From JAJPXC01 sp964628905 (GTDB lineage Bacteria > Bacteroidota > Bacteroidia > Bacteroidales > Muribaculaceae), in NCBI GenBank assembly GCA_964628905.1, contig CAZVNS010000001.1, positions 1 to 64,000 on the forward strand: 64,000 bases of DNA, read 5' to 3'. The notes beneath the pieces are model-generated. The model searched no databases, was not told the origin of the DNA, and worked only from the letters and a program-made list of their open reading frames with translations. The position numbers and the translations under genes are program-made. Below are positions 16,344 to 25,744 of this stretch, one piece after another (position 1 is the first letter of the stretch; each line of letters starts with the position of its first letter).

Positions 16344-17486
16344 ATGAATAAGCAAGAGCCCCGACTTTTTGGCCAGAATCACCACAACTCAAGTCGTGAC
16401 TATACGCAGGAATATTACTGGGGAAAGAACCAATTTAACAGCTCTTTCCCGGCTTCTCTCATTGCATATATGGGGTATAAGGGGATAAAGCCGGTGTATC
16501 TTTGTAATAACAAAGACAACATAGTTGTACATCGTTATCTAAGCGCCAAAGAATTGTATAGAACAGGCCCTTTGTCAGAATCTGCATTCTATAATTTTGA
16601 GGCAAGCTTTCCTGCATACGATAAATTCTATACAGGAGACCGAGAGACGAATGTGGTTGCGGCTTACGATAATTGGCCTGCTGCAGCATGGGTGTATCAT
16701 ACTAATTTTGATCACCCTGTTCATACACTTGACCTCTCATCTGAGCAGAATGCAGCAGACAACATCCGACAATATCACCCTGACATGATTATTGGTGGGC
16801 CTCCATGTCAGGACTTTAGTAGTGCGGGATTGAGAAATGAAGATAATGGCAGGGGAAATCTAACAATTTCCTATGCTAAAATAATCTCTATTTTGCGTCC
16901 TGAGTGGTTCTTGATGGAGAATGTGTCGACCATAACAAGGACTAATAAACTTATAGCCGCAACTGATATATTCAAGGAGGCGGGATATGGATTGACAAAG
17001 ATTGTGCTTAATGCAGCTTTGTGTGGTGTCCCGCAAAAAAGGAAGCGCTTCTTTATGATAGGCAGGCTTAATGCTAAAGATGATTTCATGTACGATTTCA
17101 TTAAAAAGAGATTGTCAACCAAGGAGATGACCGTTAAGGACTACTTTGGTGATAGAATCGACTTTGAATTCTACTACAGACATCCAAGAAGCTACGCTCG
17201 TAGAGGGATTTTTAGTGTTAACGAGCCAAGCCCTACAATTAGAGGCGTAAATAGACCTATCCCAAGTGGTTATCCATTACACCCAAATGACCCGGTTGAA
17301 TGTCTTGACGGTATTAGGCCCCTTACCACTAGTGAACGAGCCATGATCCAAACCTTCCCGGAGTCGTTCAATTTCTATGGGTCAAAAAGTGAAATCGAAC
17401 AAATGATTGGAAATGCCGTGCCTGTAAATTTGGGCAAATTTGTTGCATCCGCCATATTAGATTATATAAATCACAACCCTAATTGA
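16344..17486 (+). CDS. HindVP-type restriction enzyme start fused to C5-DNA methyltransferase
   Basis: Residues 1 to about 100 of 380 match the N-terminus of HindVP-family restriction endonucleases (NSSRDYTQ, WGKNQFNSSFPASLIAYM, FEASFPAYDKFYTGDRE). From residue 103 the frame is a cytosine-C5 methyltransferase: motif II VVAAYDNWPAAAWVYHTNF, catalytic GGPPCQDFSSAG (motif IV), MENVSTI (VI), QKRKRFFMIGR (VIII), IGNAVPVNLG (X). Motif I, the FxGxGG that binds AdoMet, is absent, as is the nuclease core. In HindV-like systems the two genes are neighbours, so one deletion across both could create this in-frame fusion. Methylation is unlikely unless AdoMet binding is rescued. The gene is AT-rich beside tRNA-Pro, which suggests transfer. 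Confidence 0.75.
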   Translation: MNKQEPRLFGQNHHNSSRDYTQEYYWGKNQFNSSFPASLIAYMGYKGIKPVYLCNNKDNIVVHRYLSAKELYRTGPLSESAFYNFEASFPAYDKFYTGDRETNVVAAYDNWPAAAWVYHTNFDHPVHTLDLSSEQNAADNIRQYHPDMIIGGPPCQDFSSAGLRNEDNGRGNLTISYAKIISILRPEWFLMENVSTITRTNKLIAATDIFKEAGYGLTKIVLNAALCGVPQKRKRFFMIGRLNAKDDFMYDFIKKRLSTKEMTVKDYFGDRIDFEFYYRHPRSYARRGIFSVNEPSPTIRGVNRPIPSGYPLHPNDPVECLDGIRPLTTSERAMIQTFPESFNFYGSKSEIEQMIGNAVPVNLGKFVASAILDYINHNPN

Positions 17487-17524
17487 TAAGACAACACAAC
17501 ATTAACCTTTACGATAAACGAACA

Positions 17525-18739
17525 ATGAATGTAGTTGAGCGATTTCTGCGGTATGTGAAGTACGACACGCAGAGCGACGAGTTGACCAATATGACTCCGT
17601 CGACCCCCGGCCAGATGGTGTTTGCCCAAGTCCTGGAGCAGGAGCTCAAGGAGCTGGGTCTGAGTGATATCACCCTTGACAAAAATGGCTATCTGATGGC
17701 CACGCTCCCGGCCAACACCGACCGCGAGCTCCCCACCATCGGCTTCATAGCCCACCTGGACACATCGCCCGACATGTCGGGCCACAACGTCAAGCCCCGC
17801 ATCGTCAGCGGCTACGACGGCAACGCCATACAGCTCAACGCTGACGTGGTGCTCGACCCCACAGAATTCCACGAGCTGCTCAACTATGTGGGGCAGGATC
17901 TGATAGTGACCGACGGCAACACGCTGCTTGGCGCTGACGACAAGGCGGGTGTGGCCGAAATCATCTCTGCGATGGCCTACTTGAAGGCTCATCCCGAGGT
18001 GGAGCACGGCAAGATACGCGTGGCCTTCAATCCCGACGAGGAGATTGGTCAGGGGGCGCATAAGTTTGACGTAGAACTCTTTGGCGCCGACTGGGCCTAC
18101 ACGATGGACGGCGGCGAGATCGGCGAGCTGGAGTATGAGAACTTCAATGCCGCCGTGGCCCGCGTCACCTTCAAGGGGCGCAACGTCCACCCCGGCTACG
18201 CCAAGCACAAGATGCTCAACTCGATGCGTGTGGTCAACCAGTTTGTGATCATGCTCCCGCGCTGGGAGACCCCCGAGCACACCGAAGGTTACGAAGGCTT
18301 CTACCACCTGGTGGGCATCGAGGGCGACGTGGAGAAGACCGTGCTCACCTACATAATTCGCGACCACGACCGCGACCGCTTCGAGCGCCGCAAGAAGGAG
18401 CTGGAGCACCTTACCCGCAAGATCAACAACGAGTTCCCCGGCTGCGCCACGATCGAGATCAACGACCAGTATTACAACATGCGGGAGAAGATCGAGCCGG
18501 TGATCCACATCATCGAAGTCGCTGAGCAGGCCATGCGCGACTGTGGCGTAACGCCCAAGGTGCAGCCCATCCGCGGCGGCACCGACGGCGCGCAGCTGTC
18601 GTTCAAAGGTCTCCCCTGCCCCAACATCTTCGCCGGCGGCCTCAACTTCCACGGGCGCTACGAGTTCGTGCCCATCCAGTCGATGGAGAAGGCTCGCGAC
18701 GTGATTGTGGAAATCTGCCGCATTGTAGCCAAGAAATAA
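17525..18739 (+). CDS. pepT: Peptidase T (tripeptide aminopeptidase)
   Basis: The 404-residue M20B metallopeptidase matches the family's normal length when started at ATG 17525 (MNVVERFLRYVKYDTQS). Zinc-site motifs are present: GFIAHLDTSPD, TLLGADDKAGVAEI, FNPDEEIGQGA, RGGTDGAQLS and the final FAGGLNFHGRYEF. It removes the N-terminal residue of tripeptides in the cytoplasm. Its TAA is directly followed by the TTG start of miaA. Confidence 0.95.
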   Translation: MNVVERFLRYVKYDTQSDELTNMTPSTPGQMVFAQVLEQELKELGLSDITLDKNGYLMATLPANTDRELPTIGFIAHLDTSPDMSGHNVKPRIVSGYDGNAIQLNADVVLDPTEFHELLNYVGQDLIVTDGNTLLGADDKAGVAEIISAMAYLKAHPEVEHGKIRVAFNPDEEIGQGAHKFDVELFGADWAYTMDGGEIGELEYENFNAAVARVTFKGRNVHPGYAKHKMLNSMRVVNQFVIMLPRWETPEHTEGYEGFYHLVGIEGDVEKTVLTYIIRDHDRDRFERRKKELEHLTRKINNEFPGCATIEINDQYYNMREKIEPVIHIIEVAEQAMRDCGVTPKVQPIRGGTDGAQLSFKGLPCPNIFAGGLNFHGRYEFVPIQSMEKARDVIVEICRIVAKK

Positions 18740-19606
18740 TTGAGGGAGCTAATCGTAATCACAGGCCCCACCGCCTCGGGCAAGACCGCCATGGCCATCG
18801 ACCTGGCGCGCAAGCTCGACGGCGAGATAGTCTGCGCCGACTCGCGCCAGATCTACCGGGGCATACCCATAGGCGCCGCCACCCCCACCCGCGAGGAGAG
18901 GGAGGCGGCGCCTCACCACTTGGTGGAGATGCTCGACCTCGACCAATACTACAGCGCCGCGCTCTACGAGGAGGATGCGCTGCGGGTGATCGCCGACATC
19001 GTAAGCCGCGGGCGCCAGCCGATACTCTGCGGCGGCTCGATGATGTACGTCGACGCCGTGTGTCGGGGCATCGACCAGCTCCCCACCATCAGCGACCGTG
19101 TTCGACAGTCGACCTTAGAGATGTACAATGAAGGTGGCATAGAGTTGATACGCAGCGAGTTGCAGCGGCTCGACCCCACATACTACGCCCAGGTCGACCT
19201 CAACAACCACAAGCGCCTGATCCATGCGCTCGAAATCATCACCGAGGCCGGCGTCCCCTACTCGCAGCTGCGCACAGGCCGCGCCAAGGAGCGCCCCTTC
19301 GCCATACGCAAATACGCCATCGACCTGCCCCGCGAAGAACTCTTCAGCCGCATCAACCGCCGCGTGGAGCTGATGATCGAGCGGGGTCTGGAGGAGGAAG
19401 CCCGCCGCGTCTACCCCCTGCGCCACCTCAACTCGCTCAACACCGTGGGCTACAAAGAGATGTTTGCCTACTTCGACGGCACGATGGACTACGCCACCGC
19501 TGTGGCCCGCATCGGCAAAAACACCCGCGTATATGCCAAAAAGCAGCTCACATGGCTCCGGCGCGACCCGTCGGTGCAGTGGATCCGTCCCGGTGAGTTA
19601 TGTTAA
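18740..19606 (+). CDS. miaA: tRNA dimethylallyltransferase
   Basis: The 288-residue enzyme adds a dimethylallyl group to A37 of tRNAs reading UNN codons. Visible motifs are the P-loop GPTASGKT at residues 9-16, CADSRQIYRG, PHHLVEMLDLDQYYSA and CGGSMMYVDAVCRGI. The start is TTG, immediately after the pepT stop; family alignment needs only 7-8 residues before the P-loop, so no other start fits. The close spacing implies coupled translation with pepT. Confidence 0.95.
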   Translation: MRELIVITGPTASGKTAMAIDLARKLDGEIVCADSRQIYRGIPIGAATPTREEREAAPHHLVEMLDLDQYYSAALYEEDALRVIADIVSRGRQPILCGGSMMYVDAVCRGIDQLPTISDRVRQSTLEMYNEGGIELIRSELQRLDPTYYAQVDLNNHKRLIHALEIITEAGVPYSQLRTGRAKERPFAIRKYAIDLPREELFSRINRRVELMIERGLEEEARRVYPLRHLNSLNTVGYKEMFAYFDGTMDYATAVARIGKNTRVYAKKQLTWLRRDPSVQWIRPGELC

Positions 19607-19616
19607 ATATAGTTGC

Positions 19617-19651
19617 TTTGCGCCATAGATGGCTGAAAATCGCTATCTTTA
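19617..19651 (+). promoter_or_regulatory. Promoter of the LRR protein gene
   Basis: TTTG (19617-19620), 23 bp, TATCTTTA (19644-19651). The ATG at 19659 would be almost at the transcription start, giving a near-leaderless mRNA. Confidence 0.5.
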
Positions 19652-19658
19652 CACCCCA

Positions 19659-21605
19659 ATGAATACACATAGACTAATCATTACACTGACCCTCGCACTT
19701 GTCGCCCTCGGAGTACGCGCCTACGACTTCATAGATGGCGGCATATACTATAACATACTCGACGACAATTCCGTAGAGATCGCCAAACTCCAGAACACCA
19801 ACTACGCCTGGAGCCTCGACCTCCCCGGCGAAGCTGAGTTTGAGGGTCGCACCTACACCGTGACCGCCATCGGCGACCGCGCCTTCGAGAGGTGCAGCAA
19901 GATCACATACATCGACATCCCCGCAACCGTAACATCGATAGGCGACTACGCCTTCGCGCACTGCTCCTGGATCACTGAGATGAACCTCAGCGAGAACGTG
20001 ACCCACATCGGTGTCGGGGCGATGTCAAACTGCACCAGCATGCGCACCGTCGACTGGCCCTCGCATATCACAGTCATCCCCGACGACGTGTTCAACGGCT
20101 GCTCCCGCCTGACCTACCTTAACGGCATCGACAGCGTGACCGTCGTAGGCCACCGCGCATTCAGCGGTTGCACCTACCTGCGCATGGCCACAGCCCCCGA
20201 AGGACTCATATCGATAGGAAATTCAGCATTTTACGGCTGCTGCGACATCATCTCGCTTGCCCTCAAAGGGCGCGAGCTCGCCATCGGCGACTCAGCTTTC
20301 ATGAGCTCCGGCATACGCACGATGACACTCAGTGCCGCGCGCATCAACCTCGGCAAACTCGCCATGGCTCAGTGCGCCAGCCTGACCAACATGGAGTTTG
20401 ACGTGCCGATACGTCAGGTCGACGCACTGATGTTTGCCGACTGCATCTCGCTGGAGCGCATCGTGTTGCCCGAGTCGGTCGAGGCCATCGCCGACTCAGC
20501 CTTCTTCAACTGCCACAAGCTCCACGACATCACCATCCCCGCCGGGGTCAAGTGCATCGGCGATTACGCCTTTGCCCACACCGCCGTGAACCATATCAAC
20601 ATCCCCGCCGGAGTGGCCGACATCGGCCGACACGCCTTCGACGACTGCCGCTATCTGTCGAGTGTCAACCTGGCCCAGGGCATCAACACCATCGGCGAGG
20701 GAGCCTTCGCCGATTGCGCCGGCCTGATCAGCGTCACGATGCCGTCGTCGGTGGTGAGCATCGGGGCCAACGCCTTCAGCGGCTGCCGCGGACTCAAGGA
20801 GATAACTCTCAGTCAATGGCTTGAGGAGATAGAACCATACGCCTTCCGCAACTGCCGGTCGCTGACCAACATCGAGCTGCCGCAGTCGCTCCACGCCTTA
20901 GGCGAAGGCACATTCAGCGGCTGCTCCGCGCTCCACCTTGCCACCCTCAACGAAGGCATCAGTGAGATTGCCGACTACACCTTCCAGGGGTGCGAGGCGC
21001 TCTACTACATGCCCCTCCCCTCGACTGTGAGCCGCATCGGCAACAGCGCCTTCGGTGGCTGCTCCACCATGCAGATCTTCATCGTCAAGTCGCACCTGAG
21101 CGATGTCGGCCACCGCGCTTTCGACAACTGCCGCGGACTCTCCATCCTGATGTTTGAGGAGGGTGTGGGCGCAATCGCTGAGGACGCGTTCTATCAGTGC
21201 TACCAACTCGACTCCATCTACTCATTCAGCTCACTCCCACCTACTTGGACCGCAGCCGACCCCGGCTATGGCATGAACGTGGCCGGATTTGAGCAGCCGG
21301 TCTACGACAACGCCATGCTCGTGGTACCCTCCGGGGCCACATCGGCCTACCGCAGCGACGCGCTCTGGGGACGGTTCAACAACATCACAGAGTCAGACTT
21401 CGTAGGTGTGGAGTCAATTAACAGCGACGCTTCGCAGCTCTACCTCATCAGCGGCAATCTCTTGAGCGTCAATACCGACGCAGAGCTTTACGACCTCTCC
21501 GGACGGCGCATCGCCACACTTCATCCCCTCCAGAGCATAGAAATCCCGGCCACGGGAGTGTACCTGCTCCGCATAGCCGGGAAAAGCATTAAAATCTCAA
21601 TCTAA
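19659..21605 (+). CDS. BspA-like leucine-rich repeat surface protein
   Basis: The 648-residue protein has a signal peptide (MNTHRLIITLTLALVALGVRA). From residue 50 it contains about twenty 23-residue LRR_5 repeats of the form 'xxIGDxAFxxCxxLxxIxIPxxVT', as in BspA of Tannerella and Treponema LRR proteins that bind host matrix. The C-terminus (LYDLSGRRIATL, then GVYLLRIAGKSIKISI) looks like a type IX secretion C-terminal domain, so surface display is likely. The start at 19659 is chosen because an upstream in-frame ATG at 19629 lies inside the promoter. Confidence 0.9.
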   Translation: MNTHRLIITLTLALVALGVRAYDFIDGGIYYNILDDNSVEIAKLQNTNYAWSLDLPGEAEFEGRTYTVTAIGDRAFERCSKITYIDIPATVTSIGDYAFAHCSWITEMNLSENVTHIGVGAMSNCTSMRTVDWPSHITVIPDDVFNGCSRLTYLNGIDSVTVVGHRAFSGCTYLRMATAPEGLISIGNSAFYGCCDIISLALKGRELAIGDSAFMSSGIRTMTLSAARINLGKLAMAQCASLTNMEFDVPIRQVDALMFADCISLERIVLPESVEAIADSAFFNCHKLHDITIPAGVKCIGDYAFAHTAVNHINIPAGVADIGRHAFDDCRYLSSVNLAQGINTIGEGAFADCAGLISVTMPSSVVSIGANAFSGCRGLKEITLSQWLEEIEPYAFRNCRSLTNIELPQSLHALGEGTFSGCSALHLATLNEGISEIADYTFQGCEALYYMPLPSTVSRIGNSAFGGCSTMQIFIVKSHLSDVGHRAFDNCRGLSILMFEEGVGAIAEDAFYQCYQLDSIYSFSSLPPTWTAADPGYGMNVAGFEQPVYDNAMLVVPSGATSAYRSDALWGRFNNITESDFVGVESINSDASQLYLISGNLLSVNTDAELYDLSGRRIATLHPLQSIEIPATGVYLLRIAGKSIKISI

Positions 21606-21630
21606 AGGCCTCTCCCCATATCGGCGGCGC

Positions 21631-21662
21631 ACCTCGGCGGCAAAACCACCGAGCACGGTGGC
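21631..21662 (-). repeat. Dispersed GC-rich hairpin repeat, reverse copy
   Basis: Read on the minus strand this is GCCACCGTGCTCGGTGG followed by an imperfect GCCGCCGAG arm, the same element as at 62983-63015, 27596-27630 and others. Confidence 0.6.
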
Positions 21663-21690
21663 CCTCCGCCTCTTGCGCTCTTGGCTTGAG

Positions 21691-21723
21691 GCTTCCCCCT
21701 TGTGGGGGGGTTGAGGGGGCTTA
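21691..21723 (-). terminator. C-run/G-run element overlapping the purB stop codon
   Basis: On the mRNA sense strand the purB TAA is the first triplet of the element: TAAGCCCCCTCAACC, then CACAAGGGGGAAGC. C and G runs pair to give a terminator-like hairpin without a U tract. The same element, again supplying TAA, is at 47645-47678. Confidence 0.55.
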
Positions 21724-23064
21724 ATAACCCGTATATGTGGCGGGGGAGAGGCGGTGCAGCTCGGCCTTCACCTCATCGCTCACTTCCAGCGAGTCAATAA
21801 ATTGTGCTATCGACACCGAGGTGACGCGCGCGTTGGTGCGTGTCAGGGCCTTGAGTGTCTCGTAGGGGTTGGGATAGCCCTCGCGGCGGAGTATCGTCTG
21901 GATACCCTCGGCCACGACGCTCCACATCTGCGAGAGGTCGCGCTCGATGGCTTCGGCGTTGAGCAGCAGCTTGCCTAACCCCTTGAGTGTCGAGGCGATG
22001 GCAATCATCGAGTGTGCCATGGGCACGCCTATGTTGCGGAGCACGGTCGAGTCGGTGAGGTCGCGCTGCAGGCGGCTCACGGGGAGCTTTTGTGCCAGAT
22101 GCGCGTAGATGGCGTTGGCCATGCCGATGTTGCCCTCGGAGTTCTCGAAATCGATGGGGTTGACCTTGTGGGGCATGGCTGACGAACCTACCTCACCCTC
22201 CTTGATGCGCTGCTTGAAGTACTCCATCGAGATGTACATCCACATATCGCGGTCGAGGTCGAGGATTATGGTGTTGATGCGGCGCAGGGCGTCGAAGAGG
22301 GCCGCCAGGTTGTCGTAGTTAGAGATCTGTGTGGTATATTGCTCGCGCTGTATCCCTAACTGGCGTTCCAGGAAGCGGGCGGCAAACTCCTGCCAATCGA
22401 TCTGCGGGTAGGCCGTGAGGTGAGCGTTGAAGTTGCCCGTGGCGCCTCCGAATTTACCCGAGATTGGTGTGGCCTTGAGCAGGTCGATCTGTTGGCGCAG
22501 ACGGTAGCTGAACACGCGTATCTCCTTGCCAAGCCGTGTGGGCGACGCGGGCTGGCCGTGGGTTTTGGCGAGCATGGGCAGGTCGGCCCACTCGTCGGCA
22601 CGCGCCTCAAGCTCGTCGACAAGCAGCTCAAGGGCGGGCATGTACACATTATTAATAGCCTCGCGCACCGACATCGGCACCGAGGTGTTGTTGATATCCT
22701 GCGATGTCAGGCCGAAGTGTATGAACTCCTTGTAGCGGCTCAGGTCGAGCGCGTCGAACTGCTCTTTGAGAAAATATTCCACGGCTTTGACGTCGTGGTT
22801 GGTCGTGGCCTCGATTTCCTTGATGCGCCGCGCATCCTCAAGGGAGAAGTCGCGGTAGATGGCGCGCAGGCGGTCGAAGGTGTCGGTGGGCACCATCGCG
22901 AGCTGCGGCAGAGGCAGCTCGCACAGGGCGATGAAATATTCCACCTCCACGCGCACGCGGTAGCGGATTAGTGCAAACTCCGAGAAATATTCGTCGAGCT
23001 GCTCGCACTTTGAGCGGTAGCGGCCGTCGATGGGACTTATGGCTGTTAACTGGGTTAGTTGCAT
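21721..23064 (-). CDS. purB: Adenylosuccinate lyase
   Basis: The 447-residue protein belongs to the fumarase/aspartase superfamily; the signature GSSAMPHKVNPIDFENSEG holds the catalytic serine loop, and AKTHGQPASPTRLGKE and HFGLTSQDINNT give the other active-site regions. It acts twice in purine synthesis, releasing fumarate from SAICAR and from adenylosuccinate. It is the last gene after proB and proA on this strand, separated from proA by 36 bp of AAAACT-type repeat, so co-transcription is possible. Confidence 0.95.
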   Translation of the reverse strand: MQLTQLTAISPIDGRYRSKCEQLDEYFSEFALIRYRVRVEVEYFIALCELPLPQLAMVPTDTFDRLRAIYRDFSLEDARRIKEIEATTNHDVKAVEYFLKEQFDALDLSRYKEFIHFGLTSQDINNTSVPMSVREAINNVYMPALELLVDELEARADEWADLPMLAKTHGQPASPTRLGKEIRVFSYRLRQQIDLLKATPISGKFGGATGNFNAHLTAYPQIDWQEFAARFLERQLGIQREQYTTQISNYDNLAALFDALRRINTIILDLDRDMWMYISMEYFKQRIKEGEVGSSAMPHKVNPIDFENSEGNIGMANAIYAHLAQKLPVSRLQRDLTDSTVLRNIGVPMAHSMIAIASTLKGLGKLLLNAEAIERDLSQMWSVVAEGIQTILRREGYPNPYETLKALTRTNARVTSVSIAQFIDSLEVSDEVKAELHRLSPATYTGY

Positions 23065-23100
23065 CTTCTTAAAAACTTAAAAACTCAAAAACTTAAAAAC
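23065..23100 (-). repeat. CTTAAAAA microsatellite between proA and purB
   Basis: The plus strand reads four 8-9 nt units of the types CTTAAAAA and CTCAAAAA, filling the whole gap from the purB ATG to the proA stop. The same motif makes up the leader of the capsid gene at 27631-27763. Confidence 0.7.
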
Positions 23101-24345
23101 TCACGAGCGGGTGAGGCCGGGGCCTGAGATTATATATTTATATGTGGTGATTTCGGGGAGGGCCATTGGGCCGCGGGCGTGGAGCTTCTGGGTGGAGATG
23201 CCGATCTCGGCCCCGAAGCCAAACTGGCCGCCGTCGGTGAAGGCTGTCGACACGTTGACGTAGACGCAGGCGGCGTCGACCTGGCGTGTGAAGCGCTCGA
23301 TGGCCTCGGGATCCTCAGCCACGATGGCCTCTGAGTGGCGTGAGCCGTAGCGGGTAATGGTGTCGATGGCCTCGGCCTCGTCGGCTACGGTGATGATGGA
23401 GCACTTGTAGTCGAGCCACTCGCGGCCGAAGTCGTCGGGCGTGGCGTGCCGGAGCAGCGGGTAGCGTCCGTCGAGGGCCGCGTAAGCCTCGGCGTCGGCG
23501 TAGATTGTCACATTTTTCTCGGCCATGGGAGCCACCACCTCGGCCAGGTCGCCTAAGCGGCTGCGGTCGATGATCAGCGTGTCGAGGGTGTTGCACACCG
23601 ATGGGCGGCGGGTCTTGGCGTTGTAGACCATGCGCTGAGCGTAGTCGGTGCGGCCAGAAGCGTGGAGGTAAGTGTGGCACACCCCGGCTCCGGTTTCGAT
23701 CACCGGCACGCGGGAGTTGTCGCGGACGAAGTCGATCAGGCGCTTCGACCCGCGGGGGATGATCAGGTCCACATAGTCGACGGCATGGAGCATCGCCCCG
23801 GTCGACTCATGCTCCACAGGGAGGAGCTGCACGGCGTCGATGTCGATGCCCGCTTGCTCGACGCATCGGCGCAGCAGGGCCGCGGAGTACTCGTTGGTGT
23901 GGTGTGCGTCGGTGCCACCCTTGAGCAGCACCGCGCTTCCGGCCTTGAGGGTGAGGGCGTAGACATCGAAGGTCACATTGGGACGCGCCTCATAGACCAC
24001 CCCTATCACACCGAAGGACACGGTGACTTTGCGTATGGTCATGCCGTTGGGGCGCGTCCACTCGGCGAGCGTGCGCCCTAAGGGTGATGGGAGCGACGCC
24101 ACCGAGCGCATGTCGGCGGCGATGTCGCGCAGACGCTCGTCGGTGAGCCGCAGGCGGTCGTACTTGGGGTTGGAGGGACCCATGCGCTCCAAGTCAAGGG
24201 CATTGGCTCGGAGTATCCCCTCGATGTCGGCTTCGATTGCGTCGGCGGTGTCGAGCAGCAGGCGGTTGATGCGGTCGGCGCTGACGTTGACCAAAGCCCG
24301 CGAAGCGCGGCGGGCGGCTTGGAATATGGGATCGTAGTCAGTCAT
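23101..24345 (-). CDS. proA: Gamma-glutamyl phosphate reductase
   Basis: The 414-residue aldehyde-dehydrogenase-fold enzyme makes glutamate-5-semialdehyde, the second step of proline synthesis. The catalytic Cys is in ETGAGVCHTYL; GVIGVVYEARPNVTFD and KGGTDAHHTNE are typical of ProA. Its start overlaps the proB end by 8 bp, so translation is coupled. Confidence 0.95.
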   Translation of the reverse strand: MTDYDPIFQAARRASRALVNVSADRINRLLLDTADAIEADIEGILRANALDLERMGPSNPKYDRLRLTDERLRDIAADMRSVASLPSPLGRTLAEWTRPNGMTIRKVTVSFGVIGVVYEARPNVTFDVYALTLKAGSAVLLKGGTDAHHTNEYSAALLRRCVEQAGIDIDAVQLLPVEHESTGAMLHAVDYVDLIIPRGSKRLIDFVRDNSRVPVIETGAGVCHTYLHASGRTDYAQRMVYNAKTRRPSVCNTLDTLIIDRSRLGDLAEVVAPMAEKNVTIYADAEAYAALDGRYPLLRHATPDDFGREWLDYKCSIITVADEAEAIDTITRYGSRHSEAIVAEDPEAIERFTRQVDAACVYVNVSTAFTDGGQFGFGAEIGISTQKLHARGPMALPEITTYKYIISGPGLTRS

Positions 24346-25426
24346 GATTTTTCTGTATATAGAGGTAGTCGGCGTGTATCACAGGTCGCAGTCCGGAGCG
24401 GCCGATGTTGTTGCGGGCGGCGTCAGCGCCGTAGTGAGTGCGCCCAAGGGCTATGAGCTGACCGTCGGGCCCCTCGACGCGCACTATGTCGTCCTTCTCG
24501 AAGTCGCCGTCGACCCCGGTGACTCCTACGGCTAAGAGCGATGCCCCCTGCCCGGAGAGGATAGCCTCGGCGGCTCCGGCGTTGACGCGTATCGTCCCCT
24601 TGGCGAAGCCGTCGCTGTGGGCTATCCACTTCTTCACGCCCGAGGTGGGCACGGCTGCGGGGAGGAAGAGGGTGTGCGGCACCCGCGGGGAGTCGGGGAA
24701 CACCAGGTCGGGGAGTATGTTGTCGCGCTTGCCGTTGGCGATGATCACGGCTATACCCTCCGAGGCCACCTTGGAGGCTATACGGCACTTGGTGCCCATG
24801 CCGCCGCGACCCAGCGAAGAGCGCGAGACCTGGATATACTGCGAGGCGTCGGTGCCGGGGGCGATCACCGGTATCACCTGCGAAGCCGGGTCGGCAGGGT
24901 CGCCGTCGTAGATGCCGTCGATGTTGCTCAGTATGATCAGCGCCTCCATCCCCATCATGGTGGCCATCAGCCCCGACAGCTCGTCGTTGTCGGTAAACAT
25001 CAGCTCTGTCACCGACACGGTGTCGTTCTCGTTGACGATGGGGGTCACGCCGTTGGCGAGCATCACCTCGATGCAGTGCTTCTGGTTGAGGTAGTGGCGG
25101 CGCGAGGCGAAGTTCTCCTTGGTGGTCAGCACCTGCCCGCAGGCCATGCCATGGTCGCGGAAGAGTTCGTAATAGCGGTTGATGAGCTTGGCCTGCCCTA
25201 CGGCTGAATACAGCTGGCGGGCCGCCACGGGGTCGAGGCGGCGGTCGAGGCGGAGCTCACCGCGGCCCGAAGCCACGGCCCCTGACGATATCACGATCAC
25301 CTCCACACCGCGGCGGCGCAGCTCTGCCACTTGGTCGACCAGGGCACTCATGCGGGTGAAGTCGAGGGTGCCGTCGGGGCGCGACAGCACGTTGGAGCCT
25401 ATCTTTACAGCTATCCTGTGATACAT
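24338..25426 (-). CDS. proB: Glutamate 5-kinase
   Basis: The 362-residue protein joins an amino-acid kinase domain (KIGSNVLSRPDG, VISSGAVASGRGEL, NENDTVSV) to a C-terminal PUA domain (residues about 270-355, with GVTGVDGDFEKDDIVRVEG). It phosphorylates glutamate to start proline synthesis and is classically feedback-inhibited by proline. It is the first gene of the proB-proA unit and has its own -7 box 20 bp upstream. Confidence 0.95.
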   Translation of the reverse strand: MYHRIAVKIGSNVLSRPDGTLDFTRMSALVDQVAELRRRGVEVIVISSGAVASGRGELRLDRRLDPVAARQLYSAVGQAKLINRYYELFRDHGMACGQVLTTKENFASRRHYLNQKHCIEVMLANGVTPIVNENDTVSVTELMFTDNDELSGLMATMMGMEALIILSNIDGIYDGDPADPASQVIPVIAPGTDASQYIQVSRSSLGRGGMGTKCRIASKVASEGIAVIIANGKRDNILPDLVFPDSPRVPHTLFLPAAVPTSGVKKWIAHSDGFAKGTIRVNAGAAEAILSGQGASLLAVGVTGVDGDFEKDDIVRVEGPDGQLIALGRTHYGADAARNNIGRSGLRPVIHADYLYIQKNHD

Positions 25427-25445
25427 ATTTAATAATATTAGGCCA

Positions 25446-25453
25446 CAAAGTTA
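25446..25453 (-). promoter_or_regulatory. -7 box of proB
   Basis: On the minus strand the sequence is TAACTTTG, matching TAnnTTTG, about 20 bp before the ATG. The TCGA repeat cluster covers the place where the -33 box should be. Confidence 0.6.
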
Positions 25454-25464
25454 ACACTTTCACA

Positions 25465-25500
25465 TCGAATTAAGTCGATTTAAGTCGAATTAAGTCGATA
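25465..25500. repeat. TCGA-n-TTAA-n-TCGA site cluster, left
   Basis: TCGA recurs exactly every 10 bp (25465, 25475, 25485, 25495), separated by nTTAAG, giving three overlapping near-palindromic 14-bp units. The cluster sits over the -33 region of proB and upstream of the secreted protein gene; a matching cluster is at 27079-27122. Confidence 0.75.
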
Positions 25501-25579
25501 GCAAATATGTTATAGAGCAGACGAATTTACATTGATTTGCCTAAAATTTTTGGCAAAAAATCACTTTTTGTCAAAAAAA

Positions 25580-25611
25580 TTTGGAAAAAAGAAAAAACCT
25601 GCCCATCTTTG
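25580..25611 (+). promoter_or_regulatory. Promoter of the acidic secreted protein gene
   Basis: TTTG (25580-25583), 20 bp, CATCTTTG (25604-25611). The leader to the ATG is about 130 nt and AT-rich; I see no riboswitch in it. Confidence 0.7.
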
Positions 25612-25744
25612 CGGAGTGTTTAAGGCCGTTAAAAATATTTCACACCCGGGTGAACATTTTCAGCCATTCGCACATTAGTATTGAGTATGCTTTAAAAACT
25701 GACAAAATTTCCTAAGGTTTTATAATTTCTAACCCCTTTTAATT

